Shown one piece after another: positions 9,102-18,580 of a DNA stretch of 64,000 nucleotides. The DNA is from Aquirufa nivalisilvae (GTDB lineage: Bacteria > Bacteroidota > Bacteroidia > Cytophagales > Spirosomataceae): NCBI RefSeq assembly GCF_004307455.1, contig NZ_SEWX01000001.1, positions 124,001-188,000 of the forward strand. The letters run 5' to 3'. The notes beneath the pieces are model-generated. The model worked only from the letters and a program-made list of their open reading frames with translations. It ran no database searches and had not been told where the DNA came from. Each line of letters opens with the position of its first letter. The stretch's first letter is position 1. Position numbers and translations under genes: made by a program.

Positions 9102-9962
9102 ATGATTCTATTAATAGAAAGCGGGTCCAGTAAGACAGAATGGAGGTATATTTCATCCCCTAATGAAGCATATCAATCTTTTCATTCACTTGGAATCAAC
9201 CCCTATTATCAAACACCTGAAGAAATAGAAGCTTCTCAGAAGGAAGTTCTCTCCCAACTTAGTTCACTTCCTGTTGAAGAGATTTACTATTATGGTACTG
9301 GAATTACAGATGAATCTAAAAAAGTGATTATTCAACATTGGCTTAGATCATACTTTGAAGGTGCCAAGATCATACAAGTGGAAAATGATTTGATTGCCGC
9401 AGCTAGGTCTCTATGTGGAGACGATACTGGAATCGCATGTATTTTAGGAACAGGCTCAAATTCTGGCTTTTTTAATGGAAATGCTATCACGGAACAAATC
9501 CCCCCATTAGGATTTTGGTTAGGAGATGAAGGAAGTGGTGGTCATCTTGGGAAACTATTGGTCCTATCCTACTTACATCAGGAAATGCCGCAAGACATAC
9601 GTGAACTATTCATTAAGCGCTTTGGGGCACTAAATCGTTTGGATGTTTTATCCAAAGCGTACCAAGGGGAATTTCCTAACCGATGGTTTGCTAGCTTCTC
9701 TAAATTCTTATTTGATCATCGGAAGCATCCTTTTTGTTATCAATTAATTGAGCATTCTTTTCAGGAATTCATCCGTTTATATGTAAGCAAATATGCGGAG
9801 TCTACTACTCAAAAAATTCATTTTACGGGTTCTGTAGCCTTTTATTATTCGGACATATTGAAACAAGTCATGCGAAAAAATCGTTATCACATTGGAAACA
9901 TCAGTGAAGCCCCGATGGCAGGTTTAACATGGTATCACAAATCAAAAAAATGGCCTGAATAG
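9102..9962 (+). CDS. BadF/BadG-family ATPase, N-acetylglucosamine kinase-like
   Basis: 286 residues with the actin-like ATPase fold. The first phosphate loop reads ESGSSKTEW (6-14), and the second contains GTGSNSGFF. The sequence also has PPLGFWLGDEGSGGHLG, typical of GlcNAc kinases of the BadF/BadG/BcrA/BcrD group. The probable role is phosphorylation of an amino sugar, for example during recycling of cell-wall sugars. The substrate is inferred from family only. It follows the cytochrome b5-like gene by 4 nt. Confidence 0.82.
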   Translation: MILLIESGSSKTEWRYISSPNEAYQSFHSLGINPYYQTPEEIEASQKEVLSQLSSLPVEEIYYYGTGITDESKKVIIQHWLRSYFEGAKIIQVENDLIAAARSLCGDDTGIACILGTGSNSGFFNGNAITEQIPPLGFWLGDEGSGGHLGKLLVLSYLHQEMPQDIRELFIKRFGALNRLDVLSKAYQGEFPNRWFASFSKFLFDHRKHPFCYQLIEHSFQEFIRLYVSKYAESTTQKIHFTGSVAFYYSDILKQVMRKNRYHIGNISEAPMAGLTWYHKSKKWPE

Positions 9963-10008
9963 GTTAGGATGTTTTCAAGAAAATCATTTAAATAGCGGGA
10001 TAATTATA

Positions 10009-10016
10009 TAACTTTG
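10009..10016 (+). promoter_or_regulatory. Candidate -7 promoter box before the 473-residue unknown gene
   Basis: TAACTTTG fits TAnnTTTG and lies 40 nt before the ATG at 10056, giving a short leader. The -33 region is TTT rather than TTG at 19-nt spacing. Confidence 0.42.
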
Positions 10017-10055
10017 CTAAGTAGTTGCCTTTGTAATCAATAAACTCATTCGTCT

Positions 10056-11477
10056 ATGACTGCCAAATTAAAATCCATTGGGACGAAACAAAAAGCCCTT
10101 CAGATCAATTTAGATCGCAGTATATATGGTTCATTTGCAGAAATAGGAGCCGGACAGGATGTTGCTGCTAATTTTTTCAAAGCAGGTGGAGCTTCTGGAA
10201 CCATTGCCAAAACCATTTCAGCTTATGATATGGCCTTTTCTGATGCCATTTATGGAGAAGAGGAGTCGGGTAAATATGTGTGTGAACCGCGCTTAATGAA
10301 AATGCTTAATCGTGAGTTCAAATTATTAAAAGTACGATTAACTGAATCTGCCGATGAAAAACGGTTCTTTTCCTTTGCTGATACCGTTTCAGCCTTAAAT
10401 TATCAGAAAGATAACGATGCACATGGTTGGGTAGGATTACGTTTTCAGTTAAGCCCTAATGGGCCAGTGAATGATGTGGTCATTCATATTAATATGTTGG
10501 ATAATGACAATATCCTTCAACAACAAGCATTAGGTATCATTGGGGTGAATTTAATCTATGGTTGTTACCATTATCATGCCGATCCAGAAAAAATACTTGT
10601 TTCTTTATTAGATGATCTATCGCCTGATCGCATAGAGATTGACATGATTCGCTTTGAAGGACCTGATTTTAAGGAAGTAGATAATCGACTGATGTCCTTG
10701 TATTTAGTGAAACATGGCTTTACCCAGGCTGCCTTATTTGGACCTGATGGGAATGTGATGCAACCCTATGATGCACTTTCGAAGAAACACATTGTAGCCA
10801 TCCGTGGAAGGTTTAGACCGGTGACAAATATCTTTTCAGATATGGTCAAAAAGGGTATTAAACAGTTTGAAAATGAAGCGGATATTGATGATGATAAAAT
10901 CTGTGTAGTTTCAGAATTAACACTTCGAAATCTAGAAAATGAAGGGAATCACATCAATGAAAAAGACTTTTTAGACCGTGTAGACATTTTATGTTCATTA
11001 GGTCAAACGGTATTGATTTCCAATTTCCACGAATACTTTAAACTAGTAGCATATCTAAGCAAATTTAGCCGCTTAAAAATGGCATTAATCATGGGTATGC
11101 CTAACTTGGAATATATCTTTGAAGAGAAGCATTATACGCAATATCCAGGTGGGATATTAACGGCTTTTGCTAGTTTATTTGGCTTGAAAATAAAGCTTTA
11201 TTTGTATCCAACTTTGGATGAAAATGGGCAATTGATAAATTTAACAAGCTTTCAACCTGAAGCTCATTTAAGGGGTTTGTTCCAATACTTGTTGGATAAT
11301 GAAAAACTGGCTGACATACATTCATACGATGAAAATTTGATGAAAATTCGTACGGATCGAGTGTTGGATTTAATTCAACAAGGATCTGGTGAATGGGAAA
11401 ACCTAGTACCTAGTTCTGTTGTCAAGCTTATCAAGGAAAAAGCATTGTTTGGCTTTCCTGAAAAGACAATGGCATAA
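10056..11477 (+). CDS. Conserved protein of unknown function (473 residues)
   Basis: The N-terminal stretch (residues about 15-70: KALQINLDRSIYGSFAEIGAG, continuing through AANFFKAGGASGTIAKTISAYDM and SDAIYGEEESG) is one I have seen conserved across Bacteroidota and some other phyla. These proteins are sometimes labelled TonB-dependent receptor or nucleotidyltransferase without support. There is no signal peptide and no membrane segment, so it looks cytoplasmic. It has a Gly-rich N-terminal region and a long alpha/beta body with no metal or nucleotide motif I can name. It is a single-gene unit with its own -7 box and a strong bidirectional terminator shared with carA. It is full length and clearly real, but its function is unknown. 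Confidence 0.85.
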   Translation: MTAKLKSIGTKQKALQINLDRSIYGSFAEIGAGQDVAANFFKAGGASGTIAKTISAYDMAFSDAIYGEEESGKYVCEPRLMKMLNREFKLLKVRLTESADEKRFFSFADTVSALNYQKDNDAHGWVGLRFQLSPNGPVNDVVIHINMLDNDNILQQQALGIIGVNLIYGCYHYHADPEKILVSLLDDLSPDRIEIDMIRFEGPDFKEVDNRLMSLYLVKHGFTQAALFGPDGNVMQPYDALSKKHIVAIRGRFRPVTNIFSDMVKKGIKQFENEADIDDDKICVVSELTLRNLENEGNHINEKDFLDRVDILCSLGQTVLISNFHEYFKLVAYLSKFSRLKMALIMGMPNLEYIFEEKHYTQYPGGILTAFASLFGLKIKLYLYPTLDENGQLINLTSFQPEAHLRGLFQYLLDNEKLADIHSYDENLMKIRTDRVLDLIQQGSGEWENLVPSSVVKLIKEKALFGFPEKTMA

Positions 11478-11498
11478 ATTCTTACGAAAGAATTCAAT

Positions 11499-11525
11499 AA
11501 AAAAGGCAACTTCTCAGTTGCCTTT
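11499..11525. terminator. Bidirectional rho-independent terminator between the unknown gene and carA
   Basis: AAAAAAGGCAACT, loop TCTC, AGTTGCCTTTTTT: a perfect stem with A-runs and T-runs on either side. It therefore works for the plus-strand gene ending at 11477 and for carA, whose minus-strand stop is at 11533. Confidence 0.85.
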
Positions 11526-11532
11526 TTTATTT

Positions 11533-12633
11533 CTATTTCATCAAACCTATAAATTGATCAAATAAATAGCGAGAATCATGAGGTCCTGGACTTGCTTCTG
11601 GGTGATGTTGCACCGAGAATGCTTTTTTTCCATTCACACGTAATCCTTCTACCGTCTGATCATTTAAATTAATATGAGTGAGGGTTGCTTGTGAGCTAAC
11701 ACTAAGTTCTTCCATACGTACAGCAAAACCATGGTTTTGGGATGTAATCTCAGATAAACCTGTTTCTAAATTCTTCACAGGATGATTTAATCCACGGTGT
11801 CCATTGTGCATTTTGTACGTTGACAAACCACAAACTTGAGCTAAAATTTGGTGACCAAGGCAAATGCCGAATACCGGTTTATCACTAGCTAAAAATTGAC
11901 TAACTGTTGCTACTGCATAAGGCATTACAGCAGGATCTCCTGGGCCATTGGATACAAAATACCCGTCAGGTTGCCAAGCTGCTATTTCATCATAAGAAGT
12001 TTTAGCTGGAAATACTTTCAAATAGCAACCACGATCTGTCAGATTACTTAATATGCTTTTCTTAACTCCTAAATCAAGCACTGCCACTTTTAATTCTGCG
12101 TTTTCGTCTCCTAAAAAATAGGTTTCTTGAGTACACACTTGAGAAGATAGCTCTAGTCCTTCCATGTCAGGTACTTTTGCTAATTCTTTTTGTAAAGAAT
12201 CGATATCAAAAATTTCAGAAGAGATTAGGCAGTTCATCACTCCTTTGGTACGAATATGACGAACTAATGCCCTCGTATCAATACCTGAAATACCAACGAT
12301 ACCTGCATTTTCTAAATAATCTTGCAAAGATCCTGTGGCAGTAAATCGTGAATTGACACTTGAAAACTCATTACAAACCATACCTGCAATTTGCACTTGA
12401 TTAGATTCTGCTTCTTGTGCATCCATCACGCCATAATTACCAATATGAGCGGTCGTATTAATAATTACTTGTCCAGCATAGGAAGGGTCTGTATAAATCT
12501 CCTGATAACCCGTCATTCCTGTATTAAAACAAATCTCACCACCGTGAGTCCCTATCTTGCCTAATGCTTTCCCGTGAAAGAGTGTACCATCTTGCAACAA
12601 TAAAACCGCCGGAGTCGATTCTGTAATTTTCAT
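11533..12633 (-). CDS. carA: Carbamoyl-phosphate synthase small (glutaminase) subunit
   Basis: 366 residues, full length. It has the N-terminal CPSase small-subunit domain and a C-terminal class I glutamine amidotransferase domain. The latter contains FGICLGHQ (nucleophile Cys258) and VQHHPEASPGP (His344, Glu346). The enzyme releases ammonia from glutamine for carbamoyl phosphate, feeding pyrimidine and arginine synthesis; the large subunit CarB is not in this window. It sits behind the ribosomal cluster but is separated from it by a terminator at 12664-12700. Confidence 0.97.
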   Translation of the reverse strand: MKITESTPAVLLLQDGTLFHGKALGKIGTHGGEICFNTGMTGYQEIYTDPSYAGQVIINTTAHIGNYGVMDAQEAESNQVQIAGMVCNEFSSVNSRFTATGSLQDYLENAGIVGISGIDTRALVRHIRTKGVMNCLISSEIFDIDSLQKELAKVPDMEGLELSSQVCTQETYFLGDENAELKVAVLDLGVKKSILSNLTDRGCYLKVFPAKTSYDEIAAWQPDGYFVSNGPGDPAVMPYAVATVSQFLASDKPVFGICLGHQILAQVCGLSTYKMHNGHRGLNHPVKNLETGLSEITSQNHGFAVRMEELSVSSQATLTHINLNDQTVEGLRVNGKKAFSVQHHPEASPGPHDSRYLFDQFIGLMK

Positions 12634-12663
12634 AATGTATCTATGTTTGAATAAAATTTTATC

Positions 12664-12700
12664 TAAAAAAAGGGCTTCAACTAATTAAAGTTAAAGCCCT
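12664..12700 (-). terminator. Terminator of the ribosomal protein cluster
   Basis: On the minus strand AGGGCTTTAACT, a short loop and AGTTGAAGCCCT form a 12-bp stem with one G-T pair (12671-12700), followed by seven T (12664-12670). It lies 23 nt after the rplQ stop and before carA. Confidence 0.85.
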
Positions 12701-12722
12701 TCAAAATTAAAAGAGAAATGAA

Positions 12723-13340
12723 TTATGCATCTTCTCCTTTTTCTTCTTTAGGCTCCTCTGTTGATTCTTCAGCTGTTGGCTCTTCAGCCGCAGCAACTTC
12801 TTCAACAACCTCAGCTGCTGGAGCTTCTACCACTTCTTCAGCGACAGCTACTTCCTCAACAACTTCAGCTGATGGAGCTTCTGCTACTGGAGCAGCAGCC
12901 TCAGCGCCTTCTTTCTTAGCACCTGAACGACGACTTCTACGAGTTTTACCAGCTTTTTCAGCAGAAGCAGCTAACATAGTTTCGTTGAAATCAACCAATT
13001 CGATGAAACAAATCTCAGCGTTGTCACCAAGACGATTCCCTAACTTGATAATACGTGTATAACCACCTGGACGTGCAGCAACTTTTTCAGAAACGATTCC
13101 AAACAATTCTTTTACTGAATCTTTGTTTTGAAGGTAAGAGAAAACAACACGACGATTGTTAGTGCTATCTGTCTTAGACTTAGTAATTAAAGGCTCAACA
13201 TATTTGCGCAATTCTTTTGCTTTCGCAACCGTTGTTTCGATACGTTTGTGTAAAATTAAAGAGGATGCCATATTTGATAATAAGGCTGCTCTGTGGGAAG
13301 CTGTTCTTCCTAGGTGATTGAATTTTTTTCCGTGTCTCAT
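12723..13340 (-). CDS. rplQ: 50S ribosomal protein L17
   Basis: 205 residues. Residues 1-120 are the normal L17 core ([17 protein letters not shown] at the start), located near the peptide exit tunnel. Residues from about 130 onward form an extra tail dominated by Ala, Glu and Val (repeats such as EVVEEVA), probably disordered and acidic. Such tails on L17 are frequent in Bacteroidota. Last gene of the cluster, with a terminator 23 nt downstream. The Ser/Ala/Thr-rich plus-strand frame at 12718-13062 is its antisense shadow. Confidence 0.97.
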   Translation of the reverse strand: MRHGKKFNHLGRTASHRAALLSNMASSLILHKRIETTVAKAKELRKYVEPLITKSKTDSTNNRRVVFSYLQNKDSVKELFGIVSEKVAARPGGYTRIIKLGNRLGDNAEICFIELVDFNETMLAASAEKAGKTRRSRRSGAKKEGAEAAAPVAEAPSAEVVEEVAVAEEVVEAPAAEVVEEVAAAEEPTAEESTEEPKEEKGEDA

Positions 13341-13430
13341 TGTGTTAATTCGTAAGTTAAAAGCCCTCTCGGACTGCGGTTAGTGGATTTTACATGACCA
13401 CCACCTATTACTTATTTAAAAATTGAATAA

Positions 13431-14420
13431 TTAATCTTCGTCTAAACGATATTTCGCAACATCCATTCCGAAGGTTAAGCCTTTCTCTTCTACTAGTTGT
13501 TCTAGCTCAGTTAATGACTTTTTACCAAAGTTACGGAACTTCATCATATCAGAGATCTCTAATTTCACTAATTCTCCTAAAGTGCGAACATCAGCTGATT
13601 TAAGGCAGTTGTAAGCACGTACAGATAAATCTAGATCGGCTAAAGAAGTCTTCAATAATTTACGCATGTGTAACATCTCTTCGTCTACAACATTGTCTTC
13701 CTCCGCTTTTGGCGTTTCGAAAGTCATTGTTTGATCAGAGAATAACATGAAGTGTTGGATTAAGATATAAGCTGCACCTTTCAATGCATCTTCTGGATGG
13801 ATAGACCCATCTGTTTCGATATCTAACACTAATTTTTCGTAGTCAGTTTTTTGCTCTACACGGGTATTTTCAATGCTAAATTTAACATTTTTGATAGGAG
13901 TGTAGATGGCATCAATGGCGATGTGACCAAAAGCTAACTCATTAGCACGAGGCTCATCAGCTGGTACATATCCACGACCTTTTTCGATGATTAACTCAAC
14001 TTCTAATTCTTTAGAAGAATCCAAGTTGCAAATCACTAAATCAGGATTTAAAACGGTAAAGTAAGGCGTAAATTTAGCTATATCACCAGCAGTAAAAGCT
14101 GTTTGGCCTTTTACTTTGATATTAACTTTATTCTCCAAAATCTCTTGCGCCTTTTTAAGACGGATCTTCTTCAAGTTAAGGATGATTTCAGAAACATCTT
14201 CATGAACACCTTCAATTGCTGAAAACTCGTGTAAAACACCAGAAATCTTAACGCTTGTAATCGCATAACCTTCCAAAGAGGAAAGTAAAATTCTACGAAG
14301 TGCGTTACCAATGGTAACACCGTAGCCTTTTTCGAGTGGCTTGAACTCAAATGTCCCGTGGAAGTCATCGGCTTTCTCCATCACAACTTTCTCGGGCATT
14401 TGGAATGCTAATATTGACAT
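13431..14420 (-). CDS. rpoA: DNA-directed RNA polymerase subunit alpha
   Basis: 329 residues. The N-terminal assembly domain includes the conserved [20 protein letters not shown] segment. The C-terminal DNA/activator-binding domain (about 250-320) contains [20 protein letters not shown] and the helix-hairpin-helix [13 protein letters not shown]. It is placed between rpsD and rplQ, the usual alpha-operon order. Confidence 0.98.
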   Translation of the reverse strand: MSILAFQMPEKVVMEKADDFHGTFEFKPLEKGYGVTIGNALRRILLSSLEGYAITSVKISGVLHEFSAIEGVHEDVSEIILNLKKIRLKKAQEILENKVNIKVKGQTAFTAGDIAKFTPYFTVLNPDLVICNLDSSKELEVELIIEKGRGYVPADEPRANELAFGHIAIDAIYTPIKNVKFSIENTRVEQKTDYEKLVLDIETDGSIHPEDALKGAAYILIQHFMLFSDQTMTFETPKAEEDNVVDEEMLHMRKLLKTSLADLDLSVRAYNCLKSADVRTLGELVKLEISDMMKFRNFGKKSLTELEQLVEEKGLTFGMDVAKYRLDED

Positions 14421-14491
14421 ATTTCGTAGCTTAAAATGATCTTGAAAAAACGTTATTGATACTCTTTTAAATTGTATTATTAAGCAGCTTA

Positions 14492-15097
14492 TTACTTCGA
14501 ATACAATTCGACGATAGCTTGCTCATTAAAGTTTTCAGGGATCTGATCTCTTTCTGGATAAGCAGTAAATTTACCTACTAACTCTACTCCATCCCACTCT
14601 AACCAGTTGAAACGCTTTGGTGAACGGCTCGCAAGCGAATCAGAAACAACCTCAAGAGATTTAGATTTTTCACGTACACCTACCAATTGGCCTGGGCGTA
14701 ATGAGTAAGAGGGCACATTTACTACATCACCATCCACAATGATATGTTTGTGGATAACCAATTGACGAGCAGCACGACGAGTAGGAGCAATTCCTAAACG
14801 ATATACTGTGTTGTCCAATCTTGCTTCACACATTTTTAACAAGTTCTCACCTGTAATACCTTCTTTAACAGCGGCTTTGTGAAACAAATTTTCGAACTGA
14901 CGTTCTAAAATACCATAGGTATATTTTACCTTTTGTTTTTCCTTTAATTGGATGGCATATTCAGAAACTTTTGAACGTTTCCCTTTACCATGCATACCAG
15001 GAGCATAATTTTTACGAGCTAATGCTTTACTCGGACCTAAGATCGCTTCGCCGAAACGACGAGCAATTTTGGATTTTGGACCAGTGTATCTTGCCAT
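14492..15097 (-). CDS. rpsD: 30S ribosomal protein S4
   Basis: 201 residues. The N-terminal [17 protein letters not shown] lacks the zinc-binding cysteine cluster seen in some S4 proteins (C-minus form). The S4 RNA-binding domain is at about 90-155 ([20 protein letters not shown]). It is a primary 16S rRNA-binding protein and in many bacteria represses its own operon. It lies between rpsK and rpoA. Confidence 0.98.
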   Translation of the reverse strand: MARYTGPKSKIARRFGEAILGPSKALARKNYAPGMHGKGKRSKVSEYAIQLKEKQKVKYTYGILERQFENLFHKAAVKEGITGENLLKMCEARLDNTVYRLGIAPTRRAARQLVIHKHIIVDGDVVNVPSYSLRPGQLVGVREKSKSLEVVSDSLASRSPKRFNWLEWDGVELVGKFTAYPERDQIPENFNEQAIVELYSK

Positions 15098-15200
15098 TTT
15101 TTTTAAAAGTCAATGCCCCTCTTATGGGCAATGAAGTAATTAATTAAGTGAATAAATGATGTTGGAGAAAATAATTACTAATTACCCAACATGAATAAAA

Positions 15201-15596
15201 TTAAACGCGACGACGTTTTGGAGGACGACATCCATTGTGAGGCATTGGAGTAATGTCCTTAATTAAGGAAACCTCAATACCTGAGTTTTGGATAGTACGG
15301 ATAGCCGACTCACGTCCAGCTCCTGGTCCTTTTACAAAAACCTCTGCTTTTTTCATTCCCGCTTCTACAGCTACTGCTGCACAGTTAGATGCTGCCATCT
15401 GAGCTGCGTAAGGAGTGTTTTTCTTAGACCCACGGAAACCCATCTTTCCTGCAGATGCCCAAGAAATTACCTGTCCTGCTGAATTGGTAATTGAAATAAT
15501 GATGTTGTTAAAGGAAGCTTTGATGTGTACTTGGCCTACAGACTCAACTACCACCACTCTTTTCTTCGCTTTATCTTTTCTTTTTGCTTGTGCCAT
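15201..15596 (-). CDS. rpsK: 30S ribosomal protein S11
   Basis: 131 residues. [16 protein letters not shown] and the C-terminal [10 protein letters not shown] are diagnostic of S11, part of the small-subunit platform. It is between rpsM and rpsD. Confidence 0.98.
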   Translation of the reverse strand: MAQAKRKDKAKKRVVVVESVGQVHIKASFNNIIISITNSAGQVISWASAGKMGFRGSKKNTPYAAQMAASNCAAVAVEAGMKKAEVFVKGPGAGRESAIRTIQNSGIEVSLIKDITPMPHNGCRPPKRRRV

Positions 15597-15641
15597 TGGA
15601 TAAAATCAATAAAAATTGTGTAGGGGAATTACCCCCTGTTA

Positions 15642-16019
15642 TTATTTAGTTACTTTCTTCTTGTTAGCAACTGTCTTTCTACGACCTTTTCTCGTACGAG
15701 AATTGTTCTTAGTTCTTTGGCCACGTACAGGAAGTCCTTTACGGTGACGCAAACCACGGTAGCATCCAATATCCATCAAACGCTTGATGTTCAATTGAAC
15801 CTCAGACTTAAGCTGTCCCTCCGTTTTGAATTCGGCAGCAATAATAGCACGGATAGCGCTAGCCTCCGTATCATTCCACTCACCAGCCTTCTTGTCAAAC
15901 GAAATTTCTGCTTTCGTCAAAATCTTTTGAGCAGTGCTACGACCAATACCGAAGATATAAGTCAACGCAATTTCTCCTCTTTTTTTGTCGGGAATATCAA
16001 CCCCTGCAATACGAGCCAT
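15642..16019 (-). CDS. rpsM: 30S ribosomal protein S13
   Basis: 125 residues. [20 protein letters not shown] and the C-terminal [21 protein letters not shown] are diagnostic of S13, in the small-subunit head contacting P-site tRNA and the L5 bridge. It follows rpmJ in the usual order. Confidence 0.98.
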   Translation of the reverse strand: MARIAGVDIPDKKRGEIALTYIFGIGRSTAQKILTKAEISFDKKAGEWNDTEASAIRAIIAAEFKTEGQLKSEVQLNIKRLMDIGCYRGLRHRKGLPVRGQRTKNNSRTRKGRRKTVANKKKVTK

Positions 16020-16062
16020 ATAGGTAATTAATTGTTGTTATTAATCATTTAATACTTTCGAA

Positions 16063-16179
16063 TTATCCTTGACGTTGCTTGAACTTAGGATTCTTCTTGT
16101 TGATGACATAAAGCTTTCCGTGACGACGAATGACTTTGCATTCTGCACTACGCTTTTTGATCGATGCTTTAACTTTCAT
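16063..16179 (-). CDS. rpmJ: 50S ribosomal protein L36, zinc-free form
   Basis: 38 codons on the minus strand, ATG at 16177-16179. The protein starts [19 protein letters not shown] and ends NPKFKQRQG, clearly L36. Compared with the zinc-ribbon form (CxxC, then Cys and His), only Cys14 remains: the first Cys is Ser, the third is Asn and the His is Phe. It therefore should not bind zinc. Placed between infA and rpsM, as is usual. Confidence 0.93.
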   Translation of the reverse strand: MKVKASIKKRSAECKVIRRHGKLYVINKKNPKFKQRQG

Positions 16180-16207
16180 ATTTGTTTAATTTATGGGTCA
16201 AACCTTA

Positions 16208-16426
16208 TTATTTATAACGATAAACTATTCTTGCCTTACTCAAATCATAAGGAGACATTTCTAACTTCACTTTATCTCCAGGCAAAATCTTGATGTAATT
16301 CATCCGCATTTTACCTGAGATATGCGCAATCACTTGATGCGTATTCTCTAATTCCACCCGAAACATCGCGTTCGAAAGGGCTTCCAATATGATGCCGTCT
16401 ACTTCGATCGAGGATTGTTTGGCCAT
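16208..16426 (-). CDS. infA: Translation initiation factor IF-1
   Basis: 72 residues with the S1/OB-fold core ([39 protein letters not shown]). It binds the A site of the small subunit during initiation. It is between map and rpmJ, as in most Bacteroidota ribosomal clusters. Confidence 0.98.
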   Translation of the reverse strand: MAKQSSIEVDGIILEALSNAMFRVELENTHQVIAHISGKMRMNYIKILPGDKVKLEMSPYDLSKARIVYRYK

Positions 16427-16435
16427 AATTTTATG

Positions 16436-17242
16436 TTAAATATTCAACAATACTGTTGATGTTTTTAATACTTCTTCAATGTAACTAAAGGTTGTCAGCT
16501 GTAAAGCTTCATTCTTACCTACTGCTACGGTATGTTCAAAATGAGCAGATGCTTTACGGTCTATCGTCCGGATAGTCCAGCCATCCTTATCTACGGTGAT
16601 TTGACGTTTCCCTAAATTAACCATAGGTTCAATGGCAATAACCATTCCCTCTTTCAATTTAGGTCCATCTCCTCGGCGACCATAATTAGGAACTTCAGGA
16701 CTTTCGTGTAGATTTTTACCTACTCCATGTCCTACTAATTCCCTCACTACTCCGTAACCAAATCCTTCAGAATAAGTCTGCACAGCGGAACCAATATCTC
16801 CGATACGCTTTCCTGCAACTGCTTGCTTAATTCCTTGGTACAAAGACTCTTTTGTCCTTGTCAATAAATTCTCCACATCCTCACCTACTTGACCTATTGC
16901 ATAGGTATAAGCGCTGTCGGCGTGAAAGCCATGCTTATAAACACCTGCATCAATGGAGATAATATCTCCTTCTTTCAGTTCTAAACTACCTGGTAATCCA
17001 TGGACCACCACGTCATTTACTGAGATACAAAGCGAATAAGCATATTTTTTATCACCTACTTGGTAATTTAAAAAGGAAGGATGAGCTTCATGATCCTTAA
17101 TAAATTGGTAGGCTATTTTATCTAAAGCTAATGTTGTTACTCCAGGTTGAATGGCCTTGGCAACTTCAGCGTGACATTTCCCCAAAATTTCGCCATTCGC
17201 TTGAATGATGGCTAACTCTTGAGGTGTCTTTAAATAAATCAT
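16436..17242 (-). CDS. map: Methionine aminopeptidase type I
   Basis: 268 residues. It has the pita-bread fold metal ligands: Asp98 (SIDAGVY), Asp109 (HADSAY), His172 (VGHGVG), Glu205 (AIEPMV) and Glu236 (HFEHTV). His81 lies in the VVVHGLP substrate-pocket motif. It removes the initiator methionine from new proteins. It starts 1 nt from the secY stop, so it is cotranslated with it. Confidence 0.97.
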   Translation of the reverse strand: MIYLKTPQELAIIQANGEILGKCHAEVAKAIQPGVTTLALDKIAYQFIKDHEAHPSFLNYQVGDKKYAYSLCISVNDVVVHGLPGSLELKEGDIISIDAGVYKHGFHADSAYTYAIGQVGEDVENLLTRTKESLYQGIKQAVAGKRIGDIGSAVQTYSEGFGYGVVRELVGHGVGKNLHESPEVPNYGRRGDGPKLKEGMVIAIEPMVNLGKRQITVDKDGWTIRTIDRKASAHFEHTVAVGKNEALQLTTFSYIEEVLKTSTVLLNI

Positions 17243-17243
17243 C

Positions 17244-18563
17244 TTATCTGCTAATCATTTCGGAACGTCCTTTCACACGTCCTGATTGCATCAAACCTTC
17301 ATATTTACGCATCAACAAATAACTTTCTATTTGTTGCAATGTATCTAAAACTACCCCTACCAAAATCAACAAGGAAGTTCCTCCAAAGAAGGAAGCAAAT
17401 CCTCTAGTTACACCAAATAAGTTGGCGATAGCTGGTAAAATAGCGATGATAGACAACATCAATGCACCTGGCAAAGTAATGCGATCTAAAATACTAGCAA
17501 TGAAGTTAGATGTTTCTTCACCTGGCTTAACACCTGGAACGAAACCTCCACCACGCTTCATATCATCCGAAATCTGTGTCGGGTTAATGGAAATTGCTGT
17601 GTAGAAAAAGGTAAATACCACAATCAATAAGGCAAATAAGGCATTGTATTGCCATGTGGTGAAATCACCAAATGCTTGAGCTACTGACTGAGCAAATTCA
17701 CTTTTCTCAGCAAAAGACTGAGCCACTAATCCTGGGATAAACATTAATGCTTGAGCAAAAATGATTGGCATAACACCTGAAGCGTTCAACTTTAATGGAA
17801 TGTATTGACGTTCACCACCTACAGACATCTTACTTCCTACAACTTGCTTAGCATATTGTACAGGAATACGACGAACCGCTTGAGTAACCATCACTGCACC
17901 CATCACGACGAAGAACAAGGCAATTACTTCAATGATGAATAATAAAGCACCTGCCATACCACGTGAACCAGCTTCTTGTAATAAGGAAGCAGGGAAACGC
18001 GAGACGATACCAATCATAATCAACATAGAAATACCATTACCAATACCTTTGTCGGTAATTTTTTCACCTAACCACATACACAACATGGTTCCACCAATTA
18101 AGATAGCTACACCATAAAGACGGAAGAACCAAGGATCAACCAAAATTGCTTCCGCAGGAATAGTTACTTGTAAATAGGTAAATCCTTGCGCAGCTGTAAC
18201 GAAAATCGTTAAGATACGAGTGATTTGGTTTAATTTTTTACGACCAGATTCTCCATCCTTTTGCATCTTTTGGAAGTAAGGAAGAGCAATGGTCAACAAC
18301 TGAATAGCGATAGATGCTGAAATGTAAGGCATGATGCCTAAAGCAAATACCGAAGCATTACTTAAAGCACCACCAGAAAACATATTCAACAAACCAAAGA
18401 GACCACCATCACCGGCTTGTGTTAATTTAGTCGCGTCTACACCAGGTAGAACGATATAAGAACCCAGACGGAAAAAGGCGATAAAAAGTAACGTATTAAA
18501 AATACGACCTCTTAATTCCTCAATCGCGAAGATATGCTTAAACGTTGTTATTAGCTTGTTCAT
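17244..18563 (-). CDS. secY: Preprotein translocase subunit SecY
   Basis: 439 residues with ten predicted membrane segments. It carries the SecY signatures near the first loops (GLFGLLNMFSGGALSNASVF) and cytoplasmic loop motifs (GRKKLNQITRI; GERQYIPLKLNASGVMP). It is the central channel for protein export and membrane insertion. Located between rplO and map. Confidence 0.98.
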   Translation of the reverse strand: MNKLITTFKHIFAIEELRGRIFNTLLFIAFFRLGSYIVLPGVDATKLTQAGDGGLFGLLNMFSGGALSNASVFALGIMPYISASIAIQLLTIALPYFQKMQKDGESGRKKLNQITRILTIFVTAAQGFTYLQVTIPAEAILVDPWFFRLYGVAILIGGTMLCMWLGEKITDKGIGNGISMLIMIGIVSRFPASLLQEAGSRGMAGALLFIIEVIALFFVVMGAVMVTQAVRRIPVQYAKQVVGSKMSVGGERQYIPLKLNASGVMPIIFAQALMFIPGLVAQSFAEKSEFAQSVAQAFGDFTTWQYNALFALLIVVFTFFYTAISINPTQISDDMKRGGGFVPGVKPGEETSNFIASILDRITLPGALMLSIIAILPAIANLFGVTRGFASFFGGTSLLILVGVVLDTLQQIESYLLMRKYEGLMQSGRVKGRSEMISR

Positions 18564-18580
18564 TCGTTTAGAATAGAGGA

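Noticed and set aside
12718-13062. Plus-strand frame coding a Ser/Ala/Thr-rich protein
   Set aside because: It is the exact antisense of the low-complexity tail of rplQ; the composition reflects the Ala/Glu codons on the other strand.
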